Source: Cyclobacteriaceae bacterium
GTDB taxonomy: Bacteria; Bacteroidota; Bacteroidia; Cytophagales; Cyclobacteriaceae
NCBI GenBank assembly: GCA_019638355.1
Contig: JAHBTY010000003.1
Coordinates: forward strand, 62,001-126,000
Reading direction: 5' to 3'
Length of the DNA: 64,000 bases
Part shown: piece by piece, positions 1 through 8,441 of the stretch
Numbering within the stretch: the first letter of the stretch is position 1
Layout: each line of letters opens with the position of its first letter
Notes under the pieces: generated by a model
The model's database searches: none
What the model saw: the letters and a program-made list of their open reading frames with translations, nothing else
What the model was told of the DNA's origin: nothing
Made by a program: the position numbers and the translations under genes

Positions 1-835
1 CTACAGCCGTCATTACCCAGCGTGTAGTAGGTGTAAATACAGGTACTAATTGTACTAATATAAAAATACCGGCTGCAACCATGGTGGCAGCATGTATCAA
101 TGCCGATACTGGTGTGGGACCTTGCATGGCATCGGGCAACCAATTGAATAATGGAAATTGTGCGGACTTACCCACAACCCCAATAAAAATACAAAGGCCA
201 GCAACGGTACTCCATATTCCTGATGTTGAAGTAATAAAGGCTAAGTCAAGTGTTCCGTTCTGTACCCATAAAATCAGCAAGCCAATTAAGAGCGCCACAT
301 CGCCCGCTTTGGTTAATAGAAATGCTTTGGTAGCAGCTCGTGCAGCCGCAGGTTTTTGTTGTGTATGTGCAATCAATCGGTAAGAACAAAAGCCAACCAA
401 CTCCCAAAAACAAAAAGTAATTAACAGGTTGGTACTATACACCAACCCCAGCATGGCAAACGTAAATATGCCCAGAAAACCGAAATAGCGATTGGTATTT
501 TTTTCATCGGCCATGTAGCCCACTGAAAAAATATGAACCATTGCCGAAACAAACAGCACTACTGCGGCCATCAGGCGTGTTACCGGTGTAGATAAGATTC
601 CTATTTCGATGGAAGTTGTGCCTAACGACAACCACGGGGTTGAATACGTTTCCATTAAATCATAATCAGCTACCAGCGGAAACAAAATAGCAATGGCCGC
701 GGCAAGCATGAGTGCAGAACTCAGAATCGGGATAAGCCAACTGAATTTTTCTTTTATTGAAAATGCAATACCAGCCGATGCCACCGGAATAACAAGTGTA
801 GCAAGCAAAACTGATAATGTGTTGCTATCGCTCAT
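1..835 (-). CDS. nuoL: NADH-quinone oxidoreductase subunit L, C-terminus cut by window edge
   Basis: This is the N-terminal ~278 codons of NuoL, the large antiporter-like membrane subunit of complex I that helps translocate protons. The reading frame begins at the ATG at 835 and stays open to base 1, so the C-terminal half lies outside the window. The stretch FPLFNWLPDAMQGPTPVSA, followed by LIHAATMVAAG, is the family signature, and several hydrophobic helices precede it. The start overlaps the nuoK stop in an ATGA arrangement, which indicates translational coupling within the nuoI-J-K-L gene run. Confidence 0.95.
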   Translation of the reverse strand, partial: MSDSNTLSVLLATLVIPVASAGIAFSIKEKFSWLIPILSSALMLAAAIAILFPLVADYDLMETYSTPWLSLGTTSIEIGILSTPVTRLMAAVVLFVSAMVHIFSVGYMADEKNTNRYFGFLGIFTFAMLGLVYSTNLLITFCFWELVGFCSYRLIAHTQQKPAAARAATKAFLLTKAGDVALLIGLLILWVQNGTLDLAFITSTSGIWSTVAGLCIFIGVVGKSAQFPLFNWLPDAMQGPTPVSALIHAATMVAAGIFILVQLVPVFTPTTRWVMTAV

Positions 836-1137
836 TGTTCTTTCAGATTGTTGATATTATCGGGTACGGCTGATTTATAATAATGATACACACGCAGAAT
901 AATGGCAATGCCTACTGCAGCTTCGCACACGGCAACCAGTATTACAAACAAGGCAAACAATTGCCCTTCCATACCGGTTTGTTGTTTGTTGAACAAAACC
1001 AGGTTTAGGTTGGCTGCATTTAGCATCAGTTCGATACCCATTAAAATCAGCAGCGCATTTTTTTTGGTGAATACAATTAACAGTCCGCAACTAAACAGCA
1101 AAGTGCCCAGGTAAAACAGAAAGTCTATTTCAGTCAT
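832..1137 (-). CDS. nuoK: NADH-quinone oxidoreductase subunit K
   Basis: This 101-residue protein has three hydrophobic helices, as expected for NuoK of complex I. The GIELMLNAANLNLV segment carries the conserved membrane glutamate used in proton translocation. I chose the ATG at 1137 (MTEIDFLFYL) and not an upstream in-frame ATG because it gives the usual length of about 100 residues and overlaps the nuoJ stop by 8 bp. The gene overlaps nuoL at its end, so J, K and L are tightly coupled. Confidence 0.95.
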   Translation of the reverse strand: MTEIDFLFYLGTLLFSCGLLIVFTKKNALLILMGIELMLNAANLNLVLFNKQQTGMEGQLFALFVILVAVCEAAVGIAIILRVYHYYKSAVPDNINNLKEQ

Positions 1138-1630
1138 GCACAGATTTTTTGAATGAAGAAGCAGTAAGGGCTGCACCTATCAGGCACACCAATAACAACA
1201 CACCTCCAATTTCGAAAGGTGCTGCATAGTCGGTAAAAAGTGCAACACCCATCGGTTTTAAGTTGTTTGCAGTTGGTTGGCTGTTGATTAAAAATGTAGT
1301 TTGATGATATCCGAACAATAACATTTGTAGTATTACGGCAGCAACGATTAAACCGACAAAATGATTATGCGATTCAACCTGCATGGTTTTACCCTCTAAG
1401 CGGTTGGTAACTACAATGGCAAATACAATTAACACCAATACCCCGCCAGCATAAATCAGAATTTGTGTTATAGCCAGAAAGCCGGCTTGCATAATTCCGT
1501 AAATGCCCGCCAATGCAAGTAGGCAAGCCAGTAAACAAAGTGCTGCATAGAATACTTGTCGCACAAAAATGATAGCAAGAGCACTGGCAGCGGTAATTCC
1601 TGTTAATATATACAACACCACTTGTTCCAT
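1130..1630 (-). CDS. nuoJ: NADH-quinone oxidoreductase subunit J
   Basis: NuoJ is a membrane subunit of complex I. The 166-residue product has five hydrophobic segments and the characteristic ILIYAGGVLVLIVFAIVV helix. Its ATG shares one base with the nuoI stop (TAATG), and its end overlaps the nuoK start. The length and the gene order I-J-K-L are standard, so the assignment is secure even though the family is not strongly conserved in sequence. Confidence 0.94.
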   Translation of the reverse strand: MEQVVLYILTGITAASALAIIFVRQVFYAALCLLACLLALAGIYGIMQAGFLAITQILIYAGGVLVLIVFAIVVTNRLEGKTMQVESHNHFVGLIVAAVILQMLLFGYHQTTFLINSQPTANNLKPMGVALFTDYAAPFEIGGVLLLVCLIGAALTASSFKKSVHD

Positions 1631-2280
1631 TATGAATTAGGTTGCGCGGGTGGAGTAGGTGGTTTGAATTTCGGTTTCATAGCCACAACTGGCTTTGTAC
1701 CTTCCGTAGCGGTGGCTTGTGTTTTGGTTTGCTGATGCGTGGCCCACTCTTTTTTTCGTTGTTCAATTTCGGCTACCGTCATATTACCAAAGCCAAAGGT
1801 GTGTGCCGTTATATCAAACGTAGAAAAATCATATTCTTTCGTCATGGTGAGGCACTCGGTAGGGCATACGGTTGTACATAATCCGCAAAAGCAACATTTG
1901 GCCATGTCAATATCAAACACGGCTGCGTAAATCCGTTTGGAGGTTCCATCCGATGTTTTACCAAATTCTTCAGGCGAGCGGATGGGTTCTATCGTGATGC
2001 AATTTACCGGGCAGATTTTTGCACACTTATCGCACACAATGCAATCATCAATTTCGTTGTGTAATTTATATCGACCGTTATCCGGCACGGGAATAGTTTC
2101 GTGTGGATATTGAACCGTAGCAATGCCGTGCTGGGCTTCAAAGTAGCCAGGCTCAGATATAGCAAATGACTTAACGCTTTTGCGCGACTTTACAAGATGT
2201 TTAAATGTTAAAGACAGCCCGTGCGTTAAGGTCTTAACCGCACTGCTAATATTACTCCAATATAACTGTTCTTTTTGCAT
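1630..2280 (-). CDS. nuoI: NADH-quinone oxidoreductase subunit I, 2x[4Fe-4S] ferredoxin-like
   Basis: NuoI is the peripheral-arm ferredoxin-like subunit of complex I that passes electrons towards the quinone site. The 216-residue protein carries two ferredoxin motifs, CIVCDKCAKICPVNC and CCFCGLCTTVCPTEC, each a CxxCxxCxxxC cluster-binding set. A proline- and threonine-rich tail of about 30 residues at the C-terminus is an extension beyond the core. The gene is preceded by a 96-bp gap with its own likely promoter, and it leads the I-J-K-L run. Confidence 0.95.
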   Translation of the reverse strand: MQKEQLYWSNISSAVKTLTHGLSLTFKHLVKSRKSVKSFAISEPGYFEAQHGIATVQYPHETIPVPDNGRYKLHNEIDDCIVCDKCAKICPVNCITIEPIRSPEEFGKTSDGTSKRIYAAVFDIDMAKCCFCGLCTTVCPTECLTMTKEYDFSTFDITAHTFGFGNMTVAEIEQRKKEWATHQQTKTQATATEGTKPVVAMKPKFKPPTPPAQPNS

Positions 2281-2347
2281 GGGGCGAGTGCTTTTCGCGA
2301 ATTGATCTCGATAACCGAGGAAATTTCGGATAGCTCAGTTCAAGTAA

Positions 2348-2355
2348 CAAAAATA
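2348..2355 (-). promoter_or_regulatory. Probable Bacteroidota -7 box ahead of nuoI
   Basis: On the minus strand this reads TATTTTTG, an exact match to the Bacteroidota TAnnTTTG consensus. It lies in the 96-bp gap between the kinase gene and nuoI, and would give a leader of about 60 nt. I see no convincing -33 TTG, so this is a motif-based inference. Confidence 0.45.
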
Positions 2356-2376
2356 GAAGTAAAAAGATTACCCCAG

Positions 2377-4398
2377 CTATGCTTTGCGTATTGTAAAATA
2401 AAAAGTACTGCCTTTACCCACTTCACTTTCCAGCCAAATGGTACCTCCGTTTTTTTCTACAAACTCTTTACAGAGAATAAGGCCCAAACCGGTACCTTTT
2501 TCGTTAGCAGTGCCGCGGGTGCTGTAACCCATCGTTTTCTCAAACAGTATCTTTTGAACTTCGGGTTGAATGCCTACGCCAAAATCGCGTACTGCCATTG
2601 TAATCCAACCGTCTTTTTCGGTTGCTGAGATTTCTATGTCGCCACCGGCTTTGGAAAACTTGATGGCATTTAATATAAGGTTGCGCAGCACCAGGTTAAC
2701 CATATTCAGATCACCCCAACCATAGGTATTGGCCGGTACTTTGTTTACCAACTTCATTTCCTTCAGGTGCATGGACGATAGCAGGCTGAAGTTTTCAATT
2801 ACTAATCCCGAAAGTTCAATTTTGTCGGGTTGGATTTTTAATTTATCCATTTGTAACAGTGCCCAATCCAGCAGGTTGTTGATAAGGGTGCGGGTATGAT
2901 TAAACTGGGTTCGTAGTTCTTTTGTAAGATTGGAAAATTCTTCGCGTGAAACATTATCACTTTCCATCAGGTTTAAAATTCCCGAAAGGGCATTCATAGG
3001 CGATCGCAGGTCGTGCGAAATAATGGAGAAGAATTTATCTTTTACCTGGTTGAGTTGCTCCAGTTCGTCTTTTCGTTTTTTTATTTCTTCCTGGTGCTCC
3101 ATCAACAATTTGTTAATCTGGATTCTGCGCTGGCCGCTTCGGTAAACGGTAAACAACATAATGGCCGTTAAGGCCACTACCACTACCAGGATATTTCTTA
3201 AAAATTCTTCGCGTTTAATTTCTTCTTGCTGGTCGAACCGGGCTTTGCTTAAGGTGGCGATTTCATAATCCTTGGTTTCGGTTTTAAACCGAAGTTGATC
3301 CTGGAATATTTTCTCCAACATATCTTTGCTAAAGAGTGAGTCTTCCAGTTCCTTGTAGTTTTTATAATAATCGAGTGAAAGTTTATAATCACCTTTTCGT
3401 TCGGCCAGGCTTGATAAAAGTTTGTAACAATCGATACTCATTTTATCGGCATTAAAACTTTGGGCGGTGGCCAGGCTGCTTTCGATTTTTTTCTGAGCCT
3501 CGGCAAATTTTCCTTGTTCAATTAAGATTTCACTCATACCCAGATTTACTTCGGCCACACCAAACTCGTTGCTGTTATGTTCGTATATGTTGGTTGCCGA
3601 ATCGTACATGGCCAGGGCTTTGTCAAATTGTTTGGTTTCGAAGTAGAGTTTGGCCAGGTGTTTCAGGATGCGGGGCTCCAATACTGTTAGGTTTCGGGCC
3701 TTGGTATTTTTTAGGGCTTTGGTCAGGTTTTCTTCGGCTTTTCCATAGTCTTTCTTTCGTAAAAAAACATCGCCCACGGCATCCTGATTGTAGGGCAATC
3801 CGTCCGAGTCATTACTGGCTTCACTTAGTTTTATGGCAACTGAAAAATGATCTAATGCCAGGTCGTATTGACCAAGTTCTGTTAAAACAGTGCCGGTATT
3901 AAACATGGCCACTGCCATAGCCAGGGTATCGTTAATGGCGCGGGCAACCCGGTAAGATTGTGTAAAGTAATAGTAGGCCTCATCGTATTTCCCTAAATCG
4001 CTGTAATCGTTGCCTAAAAAATTAAGTGTTTCGGCTATTGCGGCACTATCGCGTTGGTTAATAACTAATTGCAGATTTTGGTTATCGAACTTTATAGCGC
4101 TGGTGTAATCGCCACTAATGGTAGCTAAAAATCCTTCTTGTTTATAAGCGGCTACTTTGCCCCATACCCAGTTTTTAGCTTCGGCTAAAGCCAGGGCCTG
4201 ATCTGAAAATTGTTTGGACCTTGAAAAATTTTTGTATTGATAATTTTTAGATAGCTCGATCATGAGTCTGAACCTAACAGAATCGGTTGTGGTATTTCGC
4301 AGCACACTTTCTAAACTATCCAGGTTTTGGCGGGCAAATGTTATTACGGTTAGTAATAACCCACAACCAAGAAATGCAGATTTAATAAGATACTTCAT
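2377..4398 (-). CDS. TPR-containing membrane sensor histidine kinase
   Basis: This 673-residue sensor kinase starts at the ATG at 4398 (MKYLIKSAFLGCGLLL), which gives a clear signal peptide; an upstream in-frame ATG would run into nuoH. TPR-like helical repeats fill the extracytoplasmic half, for example around ALNFLGNDYSDLGKYDEAYYY. One membrane helix (NILVVVVALTAIMLFTVY) and a coiled coil follow. The HisKA box is FFSIISHDLRSPMNALSG, with the phosphoacceptor His in SHDLR. The HATPase domain has RDFGVGI and GTGLGLILCKEF. There is no receiver domain and no adjacent response regulator. It starts 4 bp after the nuoH stop and sits between nuoH and nuoI, an unusual position. Confidence 0.9.
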   Translation of the reverse strand: MKYLIKSAFLGCGLLLTVITFARQNLDSLESVLRNTTTDSVRFRLMIELSKNYQYKNFSRSKQFSDQALALAEAKNWVWGKVAAYKQEGFLATISGDYTSAIKFDNQNLQLVINQRDSAAIAETLNFLGNDYSDLGKYDEAYYYFTQSYRVARAINDTLAMAVAMFNTGTVLTELGQYDLALDHFSVAIKLSEASNDSDGLPYNQDAVGDVFLRKKDYGKAEENLTKALKNTKARNLTVLEPRILKHLAKLYFETKQFDKALAMYDSATNIYEHNSNEFGVAEVNLGMSEILIEQGKFAEAQKKIESSLATAQSFNADKMSIDCYKLLSSLAERKGDYKLSLDYYKNYKELEDSLFSKDMLEKIFQDQLRFKTETKDYEIATLSKARFDQQEEIKREEFLRNILVVVVALTAIMLFTVYRSGQRRIQINKLLMEHQEEIKKRKDELEQLNQVKDKFFSIISHDLRSPMNALSGILNLMESDNVSREEFSNLTKELRTQFNHTRTLINNLLDWALLQMDKLKIQPDKIELSGLVIENFSLLSSMHLKEMKLVNKVPANTYGWGDLNMVNLVLRNLILNAIKFSKAGGDIEISATEKDGWITMAVRDFGVGIQPEVQKILFEKTMGYSTRGTANEKGTGLGLILCKEFVEKNGGTIWLESEVGKGSTFYFTIRKA

Positions 4399-4402
4399 AC
4401 TA

Positions 4403-5485
4403 TTATAAAAGCCATAGTTTCCACAAAGCACACATCAAAAGTAGCACAAAAGCCAGTGGTGTAAGAAATTTCCAACTTAAAGATGTTAGCTGATCAATGC
4501 GGATGCGTGGATAAGTCCACCGCACCCAAATCTGAATGGCTACCAACGTAAAGGTTTTAAACACCAACCAAAAAATTCCCCACAGGTGTAATGCAAATGT
4601 TCCTGGTTGTCCGGTTGTCCAATCGGCTAATGCAATCGACCCGATGTTGGGCAGCGGGGTACTCCAACTTCCCCAAAAAAGAATTACGCCTACAAAACTC
4701 ACCAGCAACATCATGGCATATTCGGCCAGCATAATCACAGCCCACCGAAAGCCGGAATATTCGGTTTGATAACCCGCCACTAATTCCGATTCGGCCTCGG
4801 GCAAATCGAAAGGTGCGCGGTTGCTTTCGGCTAATGATGCGATAAAGAATATAATCCATACAAAAAATAAAGCCGGCATGCGAAACACATTCCAGGTAAG
4901 AAAGCCACCCACCGCAGCTACATCGGGTAAACCTTTTATACCGAAAAGTGGAGTTACACTTTCTGTATTAAGAATGCTTTGCTGATAGGAAATCTCCTGC
5001 AAGTCGAGTGATTGGGTGAACACGCAAACACAAAGTACTGCCAGGCTGAGCGGAACTTCGTATGAAATAATTTGTGCAACCGAACGCATGGTGCCCAACA
5101 TGCTGTACTTGTTGTTGGAAGCCCAACCTGCAATTACAATCCCGATTACATCCAACGAAATAATGGCCAACAGAAAAAAGAGGGCCGATGAAAAACCAAA
5201 ACTCCATTCGGCCGAAAGGGGCAGCACGCTAAATCCTAAGAAGATGGGGACAAAAATAATTAGTGGAGCCGCCTTGAAGAGAAACTTATTGGCTTGGGCC
5301 GGCACGAGGTCTTCCTTTTGCAACAACTTTAACAGATCGGCAACAGTTTGCAGAATGCCGTAATAGCCTACTTCCATGGGGCCGAGGCGATCTTGCATAA
5401 AGGCCGAAATCTTACGCTCAGCATATACCGCCACAATGGTATAGAATACCAGAAAGGGTAATATGAATAGCAACGTAGTAAGCAC
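4403..5485 (-). CDS. nuoH: NADH-quinone oxidoreductase subunit H
   Basis: NuoH is the membrane subunit of complex I that contributes to the quinone-binding chamber. The 360-residue product has eight or so hydrophobic helices. It also has the family signatures YAERKISAFMQDRLGP near the N-terminus and SNRAPFDLPEAESELVAGY in the quinone-site loop. The first ATG lies inside the conserved N-terminal motif, so translation must begin earlier; GTG at 5485 is the best choice. No nuoG or nuoA-F gene lies upstream; instead there is a gap of about 220 bp and an unrelated gene on the other strand. Confidence 0.94.
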   Translation of the reverse strand: MLTTLLFILPFLVFYTIVAVYAERKISAFMQDRLGPMEVGYYGILQTVADLLKLLQKEDLVPAQANKFLFKAAPLIIFVPIFLGFSVLPLSAEWSFGFSSALFFLLAIISLDVIGIVIAGWASNNKYSMLGTMRSVAQIISYEVPLSLAVLCVCVFTQSLDLQEISYQQSILNTESVTPLFGIKGLPDVAAVGGFLTWNVFRMPALFFVWIIFFIASLAESNRAPFDLPEAESELVAGYQTEYSGFRWAVIMLAEYAMMLLVSFVGVILFWGSWSTPLPNIGSIALADWTTGQPGTFALHLWGIFWLVFKTFTLVAIQIWVRWTYPRIRIDQLTSLSWKFLTPLAFVLLLMCALWKLWLL

Positions 5486-5733
5486 AAGCCTTTGGTTAAA
5501 GGGCTAAATTTCTGCTTTTATTTGAGATATAAACGCCACAAAGTGAAAAAATCCTACGTGTGAGAGGATTGGGGGTGGGTTGAGATTAAGTGTGTGGTTG
5601 GCTGAATTTCTGGCTCAGCGAAACTTTAAATCGGTGATTAGTTCACTTGTGTATAGCACCTTAAGAATGGAAGGATATACGTAATAAAGGTGCGTATATT
5701 TAAGAATTGTATATGATTTTAGCTTGGACAAAT

Positions 5734-6729
5734 ATGAGCAAAGAAAAAAGGATTATTAAACCACCAGTGCTCTACTTACAGACACAGCAGTTGATAAAAA
5801 AAATTGAGGAACTAAAAGGAATCAAACTTTTGTGTTATTGGAATTCAGTCAACGGATCAATTTGCCAAAATGACGTAAGTTCATTCTACGAAATAATTAA
5901 GAACTGGCCAGTTCAAGATGAGATATTTCTATTTATAAAGTCGGACGGAGGAGACGGAAAAGCATCCTTACGAATTGTAAATTTATTAAGAGAACACTCA
6001 AAAAAACTTACGGTATTAATTCAAGGTGAATGCGCTTCGGCCGCGACAATTATGGCGTTGGGCGCAAATGAAATTCAAATGGGGCCCTTATCCTATTTGT
6101 CTGCTGTGGACACTTCTTTAACACATGACCTATCACCAGTTGACAAAAATAATGCGCTTGTAAGTGTAAGTCAGGATGAGCTCACAAGAGTTTTGAAACT
6201 CTGGAAAGACTCAAAGAGCGATGAAAACCCTTTTCCAAATCTTTATCAACACATTCACCCTTTGGTTTTTGGTGCATTGGACAGAGCAAGTTCACTTTCA
6301 ATAAAACTTTGTACCGACATACTTTCATACCATATGACAGATAAGGACAAAGCTGCAAGTATTAGTAAGAAGTTAAACTCAGACTATCCTTCACATAACT
6401 ATCCGATTTTACTAAAAGAAGCGAAAGAAATAGGACTAAATGTAAAACCAATAGATAAGGAACTAAACGACCTGCTATTTGAACTTAACAATCTATACTC
6501 CCAAATGGGCCAAAAAGCATTGACAGACTATGACGAGAATAACTACCATGATAATGAAATAAGGAATATAATAGAGGCAACGGGGATTCAAATTTATTAC
6601 CAAGTAGACAAGGATTGGTATTATAGACAAGATGAAAGACGATACATTCCAATGAATGACAATAGTTCTTGGTATACAAGTAAGGGGGCACCGGACAAAT
6701 TTGAAACAAAAATATTTGAGATAAGGTAA
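5734..6729 (+). CDS. ClpP-fold serine protease of the serine dehydrogenase proteinase type
   Basis: This cytosolic protein of 331 residues resembles the SDH proteinase/SppA-like branch of the ClpP fold. From the ATG at 5734, IKSDGGDGKAS (about residues 68-78) matches the oxyanion loop. GECASAATIMALGA places the likely nucleophile at Ser102, and GPLSYLSAVDTSL fits the downstream GPxSxxGxxD motif. A further ATG at 5713 could be the start. There is no signal peptide. The C-terminal ~70 residues are a tyrosine-rich extension I do not recognise. Codon use is clearly more AT-rich than in neighbouring genes, which suggests acquisition by transfer. Its substrate is unknown. Confidence 0.75.
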   Translation: MSKEKRIIKPPVLYLQTQQLIKKIEELKGIKLLCYWNSVNGSICQNDVSSFYEIIKNWPVQDEIFLFIKSDGGDGKASLRIVNLLREHSKKLTVLIQGECASAATIMALGANEIQMGPLSYLSAVDTSLTHDLSPVDKNNALVSVSQDELTRVLKLWKDSKSDENPFPNLYQHIHPLVFGALDRASSLSIKLCTDILSYHMTDKDKAASISKKLNSDYPSHNYPILLKEAKEIGLNVKPIDKELNDLLFELNNLYSQMGQKALTDYDENNYHDNEIRNIIEATGIQIYYQVDKDWYYRQDERRYIPMNDNSSWYTSKGAPDKFETKIFEIR

Positions 6730-6932
6730 AACTGCATACAATAGCAGGTATGTGACCATTGCCGGGTTCAGTGTAAATTTGTAGTTTAATTTATCAAATT
6801 ACTTTTGGTCACTGTTGACAGTGACGTGGAGGTCGCGCTAAACATTCCGCTACGGTCCATTTTAGCGCTCCTATTCCCGCCACTACGTAAGCACAAACAT
6901 TAGCATTTTAAAGTAAATAGTTGAAGGTAGGA
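6730..6932 (+). repeat. Intergenic element with two strong hairpins
   Basis: This 203-bp spacer separates two AT-rich genes. It contains a perfect 7-bp hairpin, GTCACTG-TTGA-CAGTGAC, at 6808-6825. A second hairpin has GCGCTAAA (6835-6842) pairing with TTTAGCGC (6861-6868), with a nested CCG-CTA-CGG in its loop. Interrupted complementarity continues outward (ACGTGGAGG against the complement of CCTATTCCCGCCACTACGT). Neither hairpin is followed by a T-tract, so it is not an ordinary terminator. It recalls the folded recombination sites of gene cassettes, but I find no clear core-site pair. Confidence 0.5.
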
Positions 6933-7514
6933 ATGATACGTGTTATAATTTTATTCTCGATATTGTCTCTGTTTGGTTGCGAAACAAAATCTAGTCATAT
7001 AAATGAGATTAATAATTCGCAAACTGATTCAATTATATCAAAGATTGATCGTGAAATAGAATTGCCAAAGAATAAAACACTTGATACGTTGAATTATTAC
7101 CAAAAAACAAAAACTCAAATTCCGCCCGAATTATACAAGAGCATTTTTAACCAAGAATTGTTGGCTTATGATAAAATTTTTCTGAGAGAAATTAAAAAGC
7201 CTTTTGACTCTATTATTCCTGTAATTGTAATTTTTAAGACAGTTGAATCTGATAGAGAAAAGGAATACGTTGATTTATGTCTATTTGATTATAAATTGAG
7301 TCTTTTGAATTCATTTTCATTGGAGTATGAAATGGACTGGGACTTATTTAGACAGGAGTATCATTTTTTAAATGATTCAGTTTTTGAAATCAGTCAATAT
7401 AAAGGATTGAATTATGACGCTGACTCAACTGTAAAGACAACTCTCAAAATTAAATTCGATAAGGCCAAACTATTGGATACAATGAAAATTGAAATGGATA
7501 CGTTGCGTTATTAA
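6933..7514 (+). CDS. Hypothetical AT-rich lipoprotein
   Basis: I do not recognise this 193-residue protein. It begins at the ATG at 6933, preceded by AAGGTAGGA, one of the few Shine-Dalgarno-like sites in the window. The signal peptide ends in a lipobox (LSLFGC, Cys16), so it should be a membrane-anchored lipoprotein. The rest is charged and has no visible repeat or catalytic motif. Codon use is strongly AT-biased, like the upstream protease gene, so the two may have arrived together. It converges on murI. Confidence 0.6.
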   Translation: MIRVIILFSILSLFGCETKSSHINEINNSQTDSIISKIDREIELPKNKTLDTLNYYQKTKTQIPPELYKSIFNQELLAYDKIFLREIKKPFDSIIPVIVIFKTVESDREKEYVDLCLFDYKLSLLNSFSLEYEMDWDLFRQEYHFLNDSVFEISQYKGLNYDADSTVKTTLKIKFDKAKLLDTMKIEMDTLRY

Positions 7515-7562
7515 AAATTTAAGTTTTAACTCTTCAATGCTTATTAAAATCGAGAGATAATT

Positions 7563-8372
7563 TCAATTCCACAACGGATGATGCCTCAACTCTACCTGGC
7601 TCTTAAAAAATAATTTGGTAGCTGCTTCAAAGGCTTCGGTATAATCAGATACAAAAAACTGATGCGAGGCCGCAGTTGTGTTCAACAATCGGTGGGCCGC
7701 GAGGTATTGATGTAAGGCCTGTGCTACAATTGCAGCGGAGTCGAGGATGGCAATTTTGTTTTGATAATACTGGTTAATCTCCGGTTTGATCAGCGGATAA
7801 TGTGTACACGCCAACACGAGCGCTTCAATATCAGTCAGCGTTGGGTCTGCCAGGTATTGTGCAATTATCTCATGACTGATCTGGTTGTTGAAAAAACCTT
7901 CTTCAATCATAGGTGCCAGCAACGGAGTGGCCAATGTTTTCAGGTTAATGGTACGATCAGCTTCTTGCAGCTTGCGGGCATACACGCCCGATTGCACCGT
8001 GCGCTTGGTACCAATCAACCCAACCGTTTTGCCGGGGTAGTGTTCGGCAATGTAATCCACCATCGGGTCGATTACATTAATAATGTGTGCATCGTGGCGT
8101 ACATATTCTTTCAATAACTCATAAGCAGCAGAGCTGGCCGAGTTACACGCAATCACAATCACCTTGCAACCTTGCTTCAACAACACATCGGCAATTTTAA
8201 TGGAGAACGCCTGAATGGCTGCTTCCGATTTATCACCGTAAGGCAAGTGCGCGGTATCACCAAAATAAATCAGGCTTTCGTTTGGTAATTCCTGTTGGAT
8301 GGCATGGGCTACGGTAAGTCCACCAATGCCGCTATCAAAAACCCCAATGGGTGCTGTCGGTTGCTTTTTCAC
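7563..8372 (-). CDS. murI: Glutamate racemase
   Basis: MurI interconverts L- and D-glutamate and supplies D-Glu for peptidoglycan. The N-terminal signature FDSGIGGLTV is followed by the two catalytic cysteine regions, IACNSASSAAY and ALVLACTHYPLI. I place the start at GTG 8372 (MKKQPTAPIGVFDSG), which gives about 269 residues as in the family; a TTG at 8393 is the alternative. The gene is divergent from fabI with a spacer of about 70 bp. Confidence 0.93.
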   Translation of the reverse strand: MKKQPTAPIGVFDSGIGGLTVAHAIQQELPNESLIYFGDTAHLPYGDKSEAAIQAFSIKIADVLLKQGCKVIVIACNSASSAAYELLKEYVRHDAHIINVIDPMVDYIAEHYPGKTVGLIGTKRTVQSGVYARKLQEADRTINLKTLATPLLAPMIEEGFFNNQISHEIIAQYLADPTLTDIEALVLACTHYPLIKPEINQYYQNKIAILDSAAIVAQALHQYLAAHRLLNTTAASHQFFVSDYTEAFEAATKLFFKSQVELRHHPLWN

Positions 8373-8441
8373 AGAGCGCAAAAATAGGCGCAATGCGCAG
8401 GAAATTTGTAATATTGCTCAAACTTTTAAATCGAACTTCAC

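Noticed and set aside
81-383. Plus-strand ORF opposite nuoL
   Set aside because: It is a shadow frame; the minus strand encodes a clear NuoL in the same bases.
6760-6905. Integron attC site
   Set aside because: The folded spacer resembles one, but I could not find a matched RYYYAAC/GTTRRRY core pair, and no integrase gene is present. I kept it only as a hairpin element.
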